Source: a virus
IMG/VR virus record: IMGVR_UViG_3300009160_000053
Span: 1 to 55,898 of that record
Reading direction: 5' to 3' (one strand)
DNA length: 55,898 bases
In this document: in pieces, positions 25,898 to 34,915 of the stretch
How the letters are laid out: the number at the start of each line of letters is the position of its first letter
Position numbering within the stretch: position 1 is the stretch's first letter
The notes under the pieces: generated by a model
The model's database searches: none
Told to the model about the DNA's origin: nothing
What the model saw: only the letters and a program-made list of their open reading frames with translations
Made by a program: the position numbers and the translations under genes

Positions 25898-26937
25898 TGG
25901 CCAGATAGGATTTCATAGTTGATTATGTTCAGCTCTCCCTTTTCTTGGCCGGCCAGTGCTTCTTGGTACTGTTGTTCAGTGACTAGCGGTTTAAACGTTT
26001 TACCGTTTCTAATAACCGTAAGCCGATACTTAGCTTCTTTTGGAAGAATGGTCTTCTCCATCATTCCGACACCTTGATCGTTATTAAATACTCCTCTTTT
26101 TGTTTGACTACCCTTAGCGAGCATTTCAGACAACTTAGTTTCTGCTTCTTGTACTTTTTTTTCTTGGGCTTCCATCGCTTTCGTATTACCGCTGGCAACC
26201 GCTTGCCCGTAAATTGTCTTCTCGGTTCTTAAGTTTTCTTGCGAGTTCTGAATAAGAGTCTTTATATCTTCTCTTTCGTTATCTTGATTCTTGTTTGCGC
26301 TGTTTACCGTAATTTCCATCAGTTTTGACATATACGCAGGATTTCTTTGTAACGCTTGTTTGGCTGCGTATGTTCCGGCATCCCGCAAAGCAGCTGCATG
26401 ACCCTGCGAAAGCTCTGAAATAGGAACTCCAGATTGAAGTAATGTGCGAGCCTCGTCCGCAATCCCACGCGCAACCGGATCCTTCAGAGTGGTGGAGAAG
26501 GTAGTAAGATTGTTAATGTCTTCGAGGCGATGCTTTTGACCTGCGGAAGCAGCGAGAAGGTTTGCCCTGTTTAGGTTGAATGCCTCTCTCTGCTGGTTGT
26601 TAAATATTGCAACTGCTCTTGGCGAAGCCCCCTCAAGCTCAATGGGCTTATACTGCGCTCTTTTCAAACCTTCGAAGTCTTCGACTGAAGCCATATTATA
26701 AAGATCTGTATTTTGACCTTGAACTTGAGATGTTCCAAAGATTGTTGCTTTCTCAAGGTCACGCTTCTGCTCCATTTCCTCCAGCTGATATTTTCGGATT
26801 ACCTGCTCTTGTTCAAAAGCTTTGGCGCGCATGGACTGATCCTCAGACGCACGAGCTTCGCGCATTCCCATAAGGACGTTGCTAAACAGTCCTTGAAAGT
26901 TTGCAGCTGTGTTACGTGCGTAGAGATCCGGGTCCAT
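25894..26937 (-). CDS. Probable internal virion (ejection) protein, coiled coil (347 aa)
   Basis: No conserved enzyme motif. The protein is largely helical with long charged coiled-coil stretches (KAFEQEQVIRKYQLEEMEQKRDL; MEAQEKKVQEAETKLSEML) and a beta-like C-terminus (YRLTVIRNGKTFKPLVTEQQ). Its place between a glycine-zipper protein and the giant polyvalent protein matches the three-gene ejection module of podoviruses (T7 gp14-gp15-gp16 layout), and coiled-coil middle members are typical. The stop overlaps the giant gene's start (ATGA), which fits stoichiometric assembly. Assigned by context, not by sequence similarity. Confidence 0.6.
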   Translation of the reverse strand: MDPDLYARNTAANFQGLFSNVLMGMREARASEDQSMRAKAFEQEQVIRKYQLEEMEQKRDLEKATIFGTSQVQGQNTDLYNMASVEDFEGLKRAQYKPIELEGASPRAVAIFNNQQREAFNLNRANLLAASAGQKHRLEDINNLTTFSTTLKDPVARGIADEARTLLQSGVPISELSQGHAAALRDAGTYAAKQALQRNPAYMSKLMEITVNSANKNQDNEREDIKTLIQNSQENLRTEKTIYGQAVASGNTKAMEAQEKKVQEAETKLSEMLAKGSQTKRGVFNNDQGVGMMEKTILPKEAKYRLTVIRNGKTFKPLVTEQQYQEALAGQEKGELNIINYEILSGQ

Positions 26938-26946
26938 ATATTCCGG

Positions 26947-27858
26947 TTAGGTATCTGAGAGATCCATGAAATCAAAGATTGAACGAGAGTCGACTTTGCC
27001 AAGTTTCGCTGCCGAAAGACCACCAAAGCCAGATACGGTTGAGCCGAGACCACCAAACATCGTCCCTAATTGCCGACCTTGGGCACCTCCGTAATTTCCA
27101 GCAAAAGAACCGCCAACCGACATACCAATTCCACCACCAATCATTGCTCCAGCAACAGTTCCAACTCCAGGGAAAATACTCCCAAGAGCGCCACCTATTG
27201 CCGCCCCACCACCGCCTCCACCCAATCCACCAAGCAACGCACCTAATCCGTTACCGCCATACTTGGAATCGTATTCGTAACTTGCCTGCTGATTCATATT
27301 GTAGGCGTTGGCGTCTGCCTCTGCCTGCTTGTTCGTAATCTGATTGTTGTAATAAGCGAGAGTGTTATCTTCCGAGCGAATCTGCTGCGGGGTAAAGGCA
27401 AGATTCATTGCTTGCAAAGGCATAAGCCCACGACTTTCACCACGAAGTTTGCTCAACATATCGACACCAGAATCCTGCAGTTGGAGCGACGACAACCCGA
27501 GATCCCTCGCCTCTAAAGTACGTGTTGCATTTGAGCCACCACCGCTTGACAGACCAGTGAAAGCGGCAGACCGAGAAACTCTTTGTGCAACATCAGCTGG
27601 CAGCAACCCCTCCGCACGCTGAGCAGCTATCTGGCTAGTTTTATCAAATCCAGCTTTGTATCCAGGCGAAAGTTTTTCAAGAGAGTCTTGATATTTGCTT
27701 GCTGAAGAAAGGATAATATCCTGCAACTCATCAAATTGGATCTCTTGCTTTTTAAACTTATCAAAAGCCGTTGTAAGATCTGACAGCTCGGCTTTTTGAT
27801 AAGTCGGAGCAATGTAATTGGGCTTTTTAGGATCGTTGCCGCCAAATAAAGAACCCAT
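26947..27858 (-). CDS. Probable internal virion protein with glycine-zipper membrane region (303 aa)
   Basis: The N-terminal two thirds are helical (KAELSDLTTAFDKFKKQEI; ANAYNMNQQASYEYDSKYG). Residues about 200-285 form an extended Gly/Ala region (GLGALLGGLGGGGGGAAIGG, then VAGAMIGGGIGMSVGG), a glycine-zipper able to insert in membranes. The same layout is seen in T7 gp14-like ejection proteins, which form the outer-membrane part of the DNA-transfer channel. GGAG precedes the ATG. It is the first gene of the ejection module and has a possible promoter in the 83-base gap upstream. Confidence 0.65.
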   Translation of the reverse strand: MGSLFGGNDPKKPNYIAPTYQKAELSDLTTAFDKFKKQEIQFDELQDIILSSASKYQDSLEKLSPGYKAGFDKTSQIAAQRAEGLLPADVAQRVSRSAAFTGLSSGGGSNATRTLEARDLGLSSLQLQDSGVDMLSKLRGESRGLMPLQAMNLAFTPQQIRSEDNTLAYYNNQITNKQAEADANAYNMNQQASYEYDSKYGGNGLGALLGGLGGGGGGAAIGGALGSIFPGVGTVAGAMIGGGIGMSVGGSFAGNYGGAQGRQLGTMFGGLGSTVSGFGGLSAAKLGKVDSRSIFDFMDLSDT

Positions 27859-27901
27859 TTAAATGTCTCCAAGGAGTTGTAAGGCGCTGCGCATCAGTCT
27901 C

Positions 27902-27932
27902 ACTATGTTCCTGCATGACTGATTTTTGTCAA
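27902..27932 (-). promoter_or_regulatory. Possible sigma70-type promoter before the ejection genes
   Basis: On the minus strand TTGACA (27932-27927) is followed by CATAGT at 27907-27902 (19-base spacer) or AACATA at 27909-27904 (17-base spacer). The -35 is perfect, the -10 weak. It lies in the 83-base gap (27859-27941) between the glycine-rich adhesin and the internal virion genes, one of the few gaps in the late region. A weak inverted repeat TCAGTC/GACTGA is also in this gap. Confidence 0.3.
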
Positions 27933-27941
27933 TATTTGCTC

Positions 27942-29015
27942 TCACATTTGAACCGTCCAGTTAAAGTAACTTCCCCTTTGGTTGATGGCATCGTTCGGGC
28001 CTAGGAAAATATGATAAGTTCGGTTTGTTGCGGCATCGACTTGCATAAAATTTGTTAAAGCATAAGGACCACCAGCATAGGACATTATAACCAGTCCACC
28101 TCCAGCGTTTCCCGATTCGCCACCGTTTGTACAAGCAGCTCCGCAACCAAAACCAGTTGCATGGTGTTGCCCTGAAATTGATTTACCCCCACCCTTTCCC
28201 GGTTCCCCGGCGGCAAAAATGTTGTAAGTGCTTGTAAATCCGCCACCTCCGCTAGCGACCCAAAGCGAGTTATACCCAGACCATCCTAGATTAGCTAAAG
28301 AAGTACCGTCCGTAAAAGCTGATTGAATGGATGAGCTTGTGTAGGGCGCAAGACTTATACCGTCACCACCATTTCCACCGCGAAGTGTGATAAATTGGCT
28401 GTTACCCCCAGCTGTTCCAGCCTCACTGTACCCGCCACCACCACCTGCTCCGTATATGTAATACATTCGTGGATTTACGTAAGATCTCGTCCAAAACCCG
28501 CCACCACCATTTCTACCTTGCGACCCTATCCCGCCAGGAGACCTATATTCATATGGTGGAGAGCCTCCTGCTCCGCCACCACACCCGCCGTCTCCACCGT
28601 TTCTGTTTTCGTTTCTGTCGGTATTTGAGTTTCCAAACCCGCCACCCTTTGCCGTATACACATTTTTTTCGGTACCGTCACTATTGTAAGTTGTAAAGAC
28701 AGTGTCAAAACCATTAGTTACAGTGTTGGCTGAAGGTTGAGTTCGGCCATACACAACAAAATTCATCTTGTTTGCTGGGCTCCTGCCCCCAACCGTTGGA
28801 AAAAAGTTTGTTGCAAGATTGTTTAGGATTACGACACCTCCACCACCACCTCCTCCTCCAGCTGAACCTCCACCCGCTCCAACTAAAAGGACATTTATAT
28901 TGGCTGGCGGAAACCTTCCCCAATATGTGACAGGATCTTCAGGTAGAACTTCAAGTGGCCCGCCGTCACCCGCAAACTCACTGCCTCCTAAAAGTGGATG
29001 CACCGGATACGGCAT
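27942..29015 (-). CDS. Glycine-rich tail adhesin (357 aa)
   Basis: The product is dominated by polyglycine loops (VGAGGGSAGGGGGGGG; KGGGFGNSNTDRNENRNGGD; YIYGAGGGGGYSEAG) separated by short variable segments. This is the composition of phage glycine-rich receptor-binding tips, such as T4-like gp38 adhesins and other glycine-rich tail-tip domains, where polyglycine II helices present variable loops to the host receptor. The N-terminus names a display motif (PVTYWGRFPPANINVLLVGAG) followed directly by the first glycine run. It is the last gene of the fibre set and may sit at the fibre tip. Receptor unknown. Confidence 0.7.
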   Translation of the reverse strand: MPYPVHPLLGGSEFAGDGGPLEVLPEDPVTYWGRFPPANINVLLVGAGGGSAGGGGGGGGVVILNNLATNFFPTVGGRSPANKMNFVVYGRTQPSANTVTNGFDTVFTTYNSDGTEKNVYTAKGGGFGNSNTDRNENRNGGDGGCGGGAGGSPPYEYRSPGGIGSQGRNGGGGFWTRSYVNPRMYYIYGAGGGGGYSEAGTAGGNSQFITLRGGNGGDGISLAPYTSSSIQSAFTDGTSLANLGWSGYNSLWVASGGGGFTSTYNIFAAGEPGKGGGKSISGQHHATGFGCGAACTNGGESGNAGGGLVIMSYAGGPYALTNFMQVDAATNRTYHIFLGPNDAINQRGSYFNWTVQM

Positions 29016-29020
29016 GCTTA

Positions 29021-29512
29021 TTAGTTTGGGTAGTTAAAGTTAGTGGACGCATACATTTTGCTTCCGTCGCATATGAAGCTCATAACAGTAGTAGTATTTG
29101 CCCCAACGCTTACTGACGGAATCACCCCATTTGGAAACCTGAAAGCTGAATCAAAAGCTAATGTTCGGTTTCCAGTTGCATCCTGCTTTATCATCATTAT
29201 AGAAGTTGCTCCGTCTTTAAGTGAGGAAGCGCTTTTTGGCTCGCCTGTTCCAATCAGTAAAGCAAACCCTGTAACTCCGTTTTTGGGGGAAAGCACAATT
29301 CGAGCAACTTGCGCTATACATGGATCCCATATAAATGTTGTGTAATTAGTTCCACCAAGCGCAAGCACTTGAGAGTTTATATCTACAGTTCTAAAACTAT
29401 GCGCAGCAGTAAATTCTTGAACTGAACCCAGCAACGCTACGCCGTTGCTGAACCCAGGCTTTTGACCTAATCGAGTCGAAGCCTGTTCCGACCCAAGGAT
29501 ATACCCGTCCAT
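29021..29512 (-). CDS. Tail fibre tip protein (163 aa)
   Basis: The C-terminal part, GATSIMMIKQDATGNRTLAF then FPNGVIPSVSVGANTT and VMSFICDGSKMYAST, follows a pattern common at the C-termini of phage tail fibres and receptor-binding proteins: beta strands with Q-D-x-T-G-N-R-T and F-I-x-D-G. The N-terminal half looks like a short attachment segment (FSNGVALLGSVQEF). As a separate gene it probably forms a small trimer attached to the long collagen-like fibre encoded just upstream. Confidence 0.65.
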   Translation of the reverse strand: MDGYILGSEQASTRLGQKPGFSNGVALLGSVQEFTAAHSFRTVDINSQVLALGGTNYTTFIWDPCIAQVARIVLSPKNGVTGFALLIGTGEPKSASSLKDGATSIMMIKQDATGNRTLAFDSAFRFPNGVIPSVSVGANTTTVMSFICDGSKMYASTNFNYPN

Positions 29513-29515
29513 AAG

Positions 29516-32500
29516 TTAGGAGAGTCTTGGAACCCAAGGAATTGCCTGAGCAAAATACGTTAAACCCATATGACTTACATAATCCTGCGGGTGGTTTCTA
29601 ATAATAGTGGTTGCTGAGAAAGAAAGTTCAGCCCCCGTTGGCCCTTCAACGTATGCCGTATTGGCAGAAGCGTTATTAGTGTTTGGGGTGACACCCGTTA
29701 AAGTAAATGTTGTGGTAGTCGGTACAGTTGCAACTGCGTAATGCGTCAAAGGATTAGGTATACTAGTACCCACTGCATACGAGGGATAACTAGTAATCTT
29801 TACACGATCCCCGATATTTAAACTGTGGGCAACCGACGTTGTGAACGTTGCATTACTTGTGGCCCAAGTCACAGATCTATCATTCGTTCCTACATTTGTC
29901 GTCCCTGTAGCATATATAAATCCAGTACTATTACGCCAATTAAACAATGAGCTAATACTAGAGGCACTGTAACCAAACCCAAGTGCCGAAACTGCCACGC
30001 TTGCCTGATCCAATACAAAAGGATATTCTCGTTTCGGCTTCCAATAAAAAGTGCCAGCCACACGTTGCGCGTTTGAGGTTATAACTCCAGTAGCATAAGT
30101 AGAAATTGTTTCATATTGAGAAACCCACTCTTGTGCCATATATGTTGGTAGAATCGTTTCGTAGGGTGTCGAGGTTGCGGCTGCTTCCAGCTGTGCGCAT
30201 GTAAAATAAAAATAGTTACCTGTTGTCTCTAAGATATTGCTTAAAGTAACTCCGGAAGTTGTCCCAACTGGGGTTAAAGCCGGTTGCCCTGCAGTCGCGG
30301 TGCTATAAATTGACCAACCGTTATAACTTGTTGTTACTCTATTAAGTACGTTACCGACCCCGGTTGCGGTTGTCCCATCAGGTGCTGTGTCTGTTCCACT
30401 TGCAGCTAAAGTAATCCCAACGGTAAGCCCGAGGCCTAACGGTTGATTCTTTGAAAGTAAAGTGACTGGCGTGTTTGATACTGAAAGGAAGGTTGGCGTT
30501 GACGTCACAACTTCAATTTTTGTCCATGTGTCAGCTGTCGGAACATTAAAGGTAAAGGTGCGACAAAGCCTAGTTGTGTAACCGTTCATACCCGTAAGAG
30601 CTCCAGAAGTGTTAGTTGTATAACCCCCGGTTGGGCTAGCGGTGTTTATAAGACCGCTAGTGGTATTTACCAAATGTGAAGGCATCGCAATCACGCCTGT
30701 ATAATTTCCTGTTTTGTTTGTGTAGACGTAAAAACTTAAGGTTGCAGATTTGGGGCTTGTGTTTGAATGCCAATTTAACGCAGCACATTTTTCAATTGGT
30801 ATTTTTTGGTAGATAGTTAAATGATCTCCAGTCGACAACGATGCAAGTGGTGCAATTACTTTTATACCGATAGGCGCACCCCCAGCAGGTGCTGCTGCCG
30901 GAGGTGTTGGGCAACCGCTGCTACTAGAACTTCCGTACCTGTTCCCGACGGTGGTAGAGACCATTGTAGAGTTTGCGTCGGGACATTGAACGTAAGCGGT
31001 ATTGGCAGAAGCGTTAGCTGTATTTGGCGTAACGCTGGTTAAAGTGAATGTTGTGCTAGCTACAGTTGCAACTTGGTAATAGGCCCAAGGGGAAGGTACT
31101 GCACTGAGTACGTAAGATGAATAGCCCGTAAACCTTACGAGGTTTCCTACTTCTAAACCGTGAGCAGCCGAAGTTGTAAAAGTTGCATTCCCGCTTGCCC
31201 ATGTTACAGATACGAATTTAGCTGTTCTAGACAAACCAGCCCCCATAACTATTCGAGAGCCTGTGTAGCTAGAACCCTCAAGTGCACTATATGTTCCCTT
31301 AAGAGGCACAAATGGGGATATTGCCGAATTAGGATAAACAGCGCCGCCAATTACATTTGGAGTCGCGGACATCAACCACCCGTCGCATATTGGTTGCGTA
31401 TGGTGCGTCAACGGAGTCCCGTCGGGGTTAAAGTTGTTGATTGAGTCTATCTCCCCCGCTCCGTTAAGGAGCATATTTTTAAAGTAGGCATCGGCTCCGT
31501 TAGTTCCATTAGTTCCGTTAGTCCCATTAGTTCCAGGAGCCCCATTAGTTCCATTAGTCCCAGCAGTGCCTTGAATTCCTTGAATTCCTTGAATTCCTTG
31601 AATCCCCTGAGCTCCTGCGGGTATACCAAAAGCAAAAACTTTTGCGGTATCTGGTCCGCTTGCTGTAACCGTTGGGGTAGCACCAGCAGCTAAGGAGGAA
31701 GCAGTCGGTGTGCCAAAACCTGCTGCAGTACCTGGGTTGCCAGCAGCTCCTGCGGGTATACCAAAAGCGAAAACTTTTGCTGTGTCTGCTCCGCTCGCAG
31801 TAACCGTTGGGCTAGCCCCAGCTGCTAGTGCTGAAGCAGTTGGTGTACCAAAACCAGCTGCTGTTCCAGTATTCCCTTGTAGACCTTGAGCTCCTGCGGG
31901 TATACCAAAAGCAAAAACTTTTGCGGCATCTGTTCCAGTTGCTGTAACCGTTGGAGCAGCTCCAGCTGCTAATGCTGAAGCAGTTGGGGTTCCGAAACCA
32001 GCTGCTGTTCCAGCAGCCCCGGCCGCTCCAGCAACCCCTTGAATTCCTTGAATACCCTGAGCTCCGTTACTCCCATTAGTACCGGCGAGGCCAGTCGCCC
32101 CTTGTGGACCCGTCTCTCCTCTTGGGATTGTAAATTTAAAAACAGCAGCATTAGGAGTTCCAGTATTTTCAACTAATGCGTTAGTCCCGGCTAAGCCAGT
32201 TACAGTAACTGGATTAACATTAACAGTCGCCGCCGCTCCCGTATCTCCTCTGGGTATTACAAAACTAAATACTTTTGCTGTATCAGGTCCGCTAGTTGAC
32301 CCACTAGCAGCTGTCCCAGCCGCACCAGTAGTTACATTAACCGTACTGCTAATACCAGCAGCTGGTCCAGTTAAACCAGTCGCACCTTGTGTACCTTGAA
32401 TACCTTGAACACCAGCGGCACCAGTTAAACCTTGTGGACCTCTAATGGTGCCAGCATCTACAAAAGTAGTTCCGTTACTTACCCACAAATTTCCAGTATC

Positions 32501-33229
32501 TTCCACCAAATACGCAGTACCCGCTGCTGGAGCTGGAGAGGGTAAGGCAGTTGAAGTAGAGCGAGAGCCAACAATATTTACGCCTGTTCCGGCTGGCCCA
32601 GTATTTCCAATTGGACCCGCTGGACCTACAGCACCTTGCGTACCTTGAACACCTTGAATGCCTTGAGCTCCAGCAGGACCGGTTGGGCCAGCTGCTCCTG
32701 TCTCTCCTCTTGGAATGGTAAATTTAAAAACAGCAGCATTGAGAGTTCCAGTATTTTCAACTAATGCGTTAGTTCCTGGATTTCCAGTTACAGTAGTTGG
32801 GTCAACCGCAACAGTTGCTGCAGCACCTGTATCTCCTTTTGGAATTGTAAAATTAAAAACTGCAGCAGTGGTAGTGCCTGAATTTGTAACAACGGGCGTA
32901 CTTCCAGGAGCACCAGTAGTGGCACTACCTGGAGTGATTGTCGCAGAAGTACCTGGTGCTCCGGACGGACCCGTAAGCCCAACAGGGCCTTGAATACCTT
33001 GAGATCCTGTCAATCCTCTTTGGCCTTCTGGCCCAACAGGACCGATTGGTCCCTGGATACCCTGGGGGCCTTGAGCACCGGTTGCACCTTGAAGCCCAGT
33101 TGCTCCTTGCGGGCCTGTGGCACCAGCTAAAACGGAAGCCGCCCATTTCGTTCCGTCCCAGGTATAAAGAGAAGAACCAGACTGATACGTCTGCCCGACC
33201 GTTGGGTTGTTTGGAAAATTTAATGCCAT
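29516..33229 (-). CDS. Long collagen-like tail fibre (1237 aa)
   Basis: The N-terminus LNFPNNPTVGQTYQSGSSLY is a common fibre anchor. Residues about 40-600 are Gly-X-Y collagen-like runs (GPQGIQGPIGPVGPEGQRG; GIQGIQGIQGIQG) broken by two repeated beta modules: FKFTIPRGETG units (three related copies) and FGTPTASALAAGA...VFAFGIPAGAQG units (three). The distal part holds two copies of a module beginning VTWA.GNATFTTS (about 673-748 and 1116-1196), and the end (NHPQDYVSHMGLTYFAQAIP) is likely receptor-proximal. A trimeric rod is expected. Repeats are nearly identical in DNA, so length variation by recombination or slippage is likely. Confidence 0.8.
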   Translation of the reverse strand: MALNFPNNPTVGQTYQSGSSLYTWDGTKWAASVLAGATGPQGATGLQGATGAQGPQGIQGPIGPVGPEGQRGLTGSQGIQGPVGLTGPSGAPGTSATITPGSATTGAPGSTPVVTNSGTTTAAVFNFTIPKGDTGAAATVAVDPTTVTGNPGTNALVENTGTLNAAVFKFTIPRGETGAAGPTGPAGAQGIQGVQGTQGAVGPAGPIGNTGPAGTGVNIVGSRSTSTALPSPAPAAGTAYLVEDTGNLWVSNGTTFVDAGTIRGPQGLTGAAGVQGIQGTQGATGLTGPAAGISSTVNVTTGAAGTAASGSTSGPDTAKVFSFVIPRGDTGAAATVNVNPVTVTGLAGTNALVENTGTPNAAVFKFTIPRGETGPQGATGLAGTNGSNGAQGIQGIQGVAGAAGAAGTAAGFGTPTASALAAGAAPTVTATGTDAAKVFAFGIPAGAQGLQGNTGTAAGFGTPTASALAAGASPTVTASGADTAKVFAFGIPAGAAGNPGTAAGFGTPTASSLAAGATPTVTASGPDTAKVFAFGIPAGAQGIQGIQGIQGIQGTAGTNGTNGAPGTNGTNGTNGTNGADAYFKNMLLNGAGEIDSINNFNPDGTPLTHHTQPICDGWLMSATPNVIGGAVYPNSAISPFVPLKGTYSALEGSSYTGSRIVMGAGLSRTAKFVSVTWASGNATFTTSAAHGLEVGNLVRFTGYSSYVLSAVPSPWAYYQVATVASTTFTLTSVTPNTANASANTAYVQCPDANSTMVSTTVGNRYGSSSSSGCPTPPAAAPAGGAPIGIKVIAPLASLSTGDHLTIYQKIPIEKCAALNWHSNTSPKSATLSFYVYTNKTGNYTGVIAMPSHLVNTTSGLINTASPTGGYTTNTSGALTGMNGYTTRLCRTFTFNVPTADTWTKIEVVTSTPTFLSVSNTPVTLLSKNQPLGLGLTVGITLAASGTDTAPDGTTATGVGNVLNRVTTSYNGWSIYSTATAGQPALTPVGTTSGVTLSNILETTGNYFYFTCAQLEAAATSTPYETILPTYMAQEWVSQYETISTYATGVITSNAQRVAGTFYWKPKREYPFVLDQASVAVSALGFGYSASSISSLFNWRNSTGFIYATGTTNVGTNDRSVTWATSNATFTTSVAHSLNIGDRVKITSYPSYAVGTSIPNPLTHYAVATVPTTTTFTLTGVTPNTNNASANTAYVEGPTGAELSFSATTIIRNHPQDYVSHMGLTYFAQAIPWVPRLS
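31497..31604. repeat. 9-bp tandem repeats inside the fibre gene
   Basis: Four copies of CCTTGAATT (last copy CCTTGAATC) run from 31569 to 31604, coding GIQ triplets on the minus strand. Next to them, 31497-31568 is a degenerate series of TTAGTTCC(G/A) units coding TNG/APG triplets. Being multiples of three, gains or losses keep the frame and change only fibre length. Confidence 0.8.
31611..32010. repeat. Three ~125-bp near-identical repeats in the fibre gene
   Basis: GCTCCTGCGGGTATACCAAA begins each copy (about 31611, 31750 and 31890); each is followed by AGC(A/G)AAAACTTTTGC and ends near CCAAAACC or CGAAACC AGCTGC. They encode the FGTPTASALAAGA...FGIPAGAQG unit of the fibre. The close identity at base level suggests recent duplication or gene conversion. 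Confidence 0.7.
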
Positions 33230-33231
33230 AT

Positions 33232-34914
33232 TTATGCCCAGACCTTGACTGATTTATTCCCCGTCCTCGGATAAACAAAACCCGAAGTTTTACGGAACCA
33301 AGAACTTCTTTTTGGGAAAACAGCACCAGTATCTTTACGCTCGTTGACAAATTTCAAATATCTGTTCGGCGCAGTCCGAAGACCGTTGGTAATGGCATAA
33401 TCCGTAACTAACCCGCCTGCTGTAGCTAGTTGATTTTGACCGGCATACGACGTGATATACTTGAGTGCCATATCTTGATTCATTGTAGGGTATAATTGTA
33501 ATGCGCAAGCCAGAACCCCTGTAACCTGGGGCGAGGCCATGCTGGTACCATTCTGTTTTGCGATGCGATAAGAAGAGTTATTTGGATCGGCGGCAAAAGG
33601 CTCCCCCGTATACCAAAAGCCACTAGGAATTGAACTGAGTATATTTGTGCCAGGGGCAAACACATCTATGCGCGATCCAGCGCTACTATAACTAGCTTTC
33701 TGCTCAACTTTTGTGGTATCGACAGCTCCGACCGTAATAACACCAAGAGTTGAGGATGGCGATGATCCACGCATGTAATAAATTGGGTCGGCACTTCCAG
33801 AAACAGTTATGTAGTTGTTGTAATCTGCCTCACCAGGTCTAGCAATTGTTTCGTCGTAGTTCCCCGCTGCCCCAACCACAATAACCCCGTCCGCAATTGC
33901 GTCTGCAATATCTAGGTCTATAGCGGCAACTCTATTACCAAAAGCCGCATACGTCACAAAAACACCGCTACCGGAGAATGTCTCAACCGTTAAACGACCT
34001 TTTAAACCTTTGGAAGTTAATGTAGCGTTAGCTGTTGCACTAGTTACTGCAGTTGAAACCCCTCTTACGTTAATGCTTGTTATCACCGATAAAGAGGCAG
34101 AATAATAAGATCCCCAACTGTTATTGCAGATAGTAGGATTTTTTCGTTTTGTAACTGAGTTAACTGGTTTGTTTTTATGGAATTGTCGGATGTAATCAAA
34201 CAATAAGCTATTACTGACAACCGTGTCATTGTAAGGGTAAATATTATAGATATTTGATTTACGTGCCCAACCCTGTGTAATTCCACAAGCAGTTCCGGCA
34301 ACGTGTGTCCCATGAATATTTTCTGCTGATGCGGCATATGTATATGTATAGTTCCCAGCCACACCGCCAGTAACGTAAGGGTTTAAACTAAACCAATTGT
34401 AGGCTTGGACTCGAGTTGTCCCAGTTCCATCTGAGTTTGTTCGAAACTCTGGATGATCGATAAAATGACCATCGACAATAACTACATCTACGTTTTCCCC
34501 CTCACTCTTTACAGTTATTGTCTGCGTTATTGCGGTAGTCCCATCGCTTCCCCAATTAGTTGTTTGAATTCCGTTACATACTCGAGCTAGACCCCAATTT
34601 TTATGTTCAGAGGTGATTGCAGTCGATTTATCCCAAAGACTTGAAGTTTGAGTAAAACATGGAAGTATTTTTATGTTTGGGTTTTGGGATGGTGGTACTT
34701 CTACGGCCAAGACCCGAGGGTCGTTTTTAAGGATTTCGGCTTCCTCATCGGAAAGATAGAAATGTGTATTACGGCTGATTGGTCGAAGTTGTGCGACCTC
34801 AACTTCACGCTCTGGCACATAATCGGTACCACGTTTTTCAGTAAGATCGTCGTATAGGCTTTCAACGTCTTCCCATTTTTCAGCGGAAACTACGTATTCG
34901 CGAAGGTTATCCAC
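33232..34914 (-). CDS. Subtilisin-like serine protease with propeptide (560 aa)
   Basis: GAGGG five bases before a GTG at 34914 sets the start (a TTG at 34926 has no site). The S8 catalytic triad is complete: Asp148 in VVIVDGHFIDHPEF, His204 in NIHGTHVAGT, Ser458 in NGTSMASPQVTG; the oxyanion Asn352 sits in VGAAGNYDE. Residues about 45-75 (THFYLSDEEAEILKNDPRV) resemble an I9 propeptide, which would need self-cleavage to activate. No signal peptide, so it is likely a virion part, not a secreted toxin. Between a collagen-like protein and the long fibre, it may digest surface protein or S-layer during adsorption, or process fibres. Substrate unknown. Confidence 0.85.
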   Translation of the reverse strand: MDNLREYVVSAEKWEDVESLYDDLTEKRGTDYVPEREVEVAQLRPISRNTHFYLSDEEAEILKNDPRVLAVEVPPSQNPNIKILPCFTQTSSLWDKSTAITSEHKNWGLARVCNGIQTTNWGSDGTTAITQTITVKSEGENVDVVIVDGHFIDHPEFRTNSDGTGTTRVQAYNWFSLNPYVTGGVAGNYTYTYAASAENIHGTHVAGTACGITQGWARKSNIYNIYPYNDTVVSNSLLFDYIRQFHKNKPVNSVTKRKNPTICNNSWGSYYSASLSVITSINVRGVSTAVTSATANATLTSKGLKGRLTVETFSGSGVFVTYAAFGNRVAAIDLDIADAIADGVIVVGAAGNYDETIARPGEADYNNYITVSGSADPIYYMRGSSPSSTLGVITVGAVDTTKVEQKASYSSAGSRIDVFAPGTNILSSIPSGFWYTGEPFAADPNNSSYRIAKQNGTSMASPQVTGVLACALQLYPTMNQDMALKYITSYAGQNQLATAGGLVTDYAITNGLRTAPNRYLKFVNERKDTGAVFPKRSSWFRKTSGFVYPRTGNKSVKVWA

Positions 34915-34915
34915 T

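Noticed and set aside
27026-27360. Histidine/glutamine-rich + strand frame opposite the glycine-zipper gene
   Set aside because: Composition results from reverse complement of Gly/Ala codons; no ribosome site.
29516-33229. Short tandem repeats resembling a CRISPR array
   Set aside because: The repeats are 9-bp coding units of a collagen-like fibre in one intact frame, without spacers.
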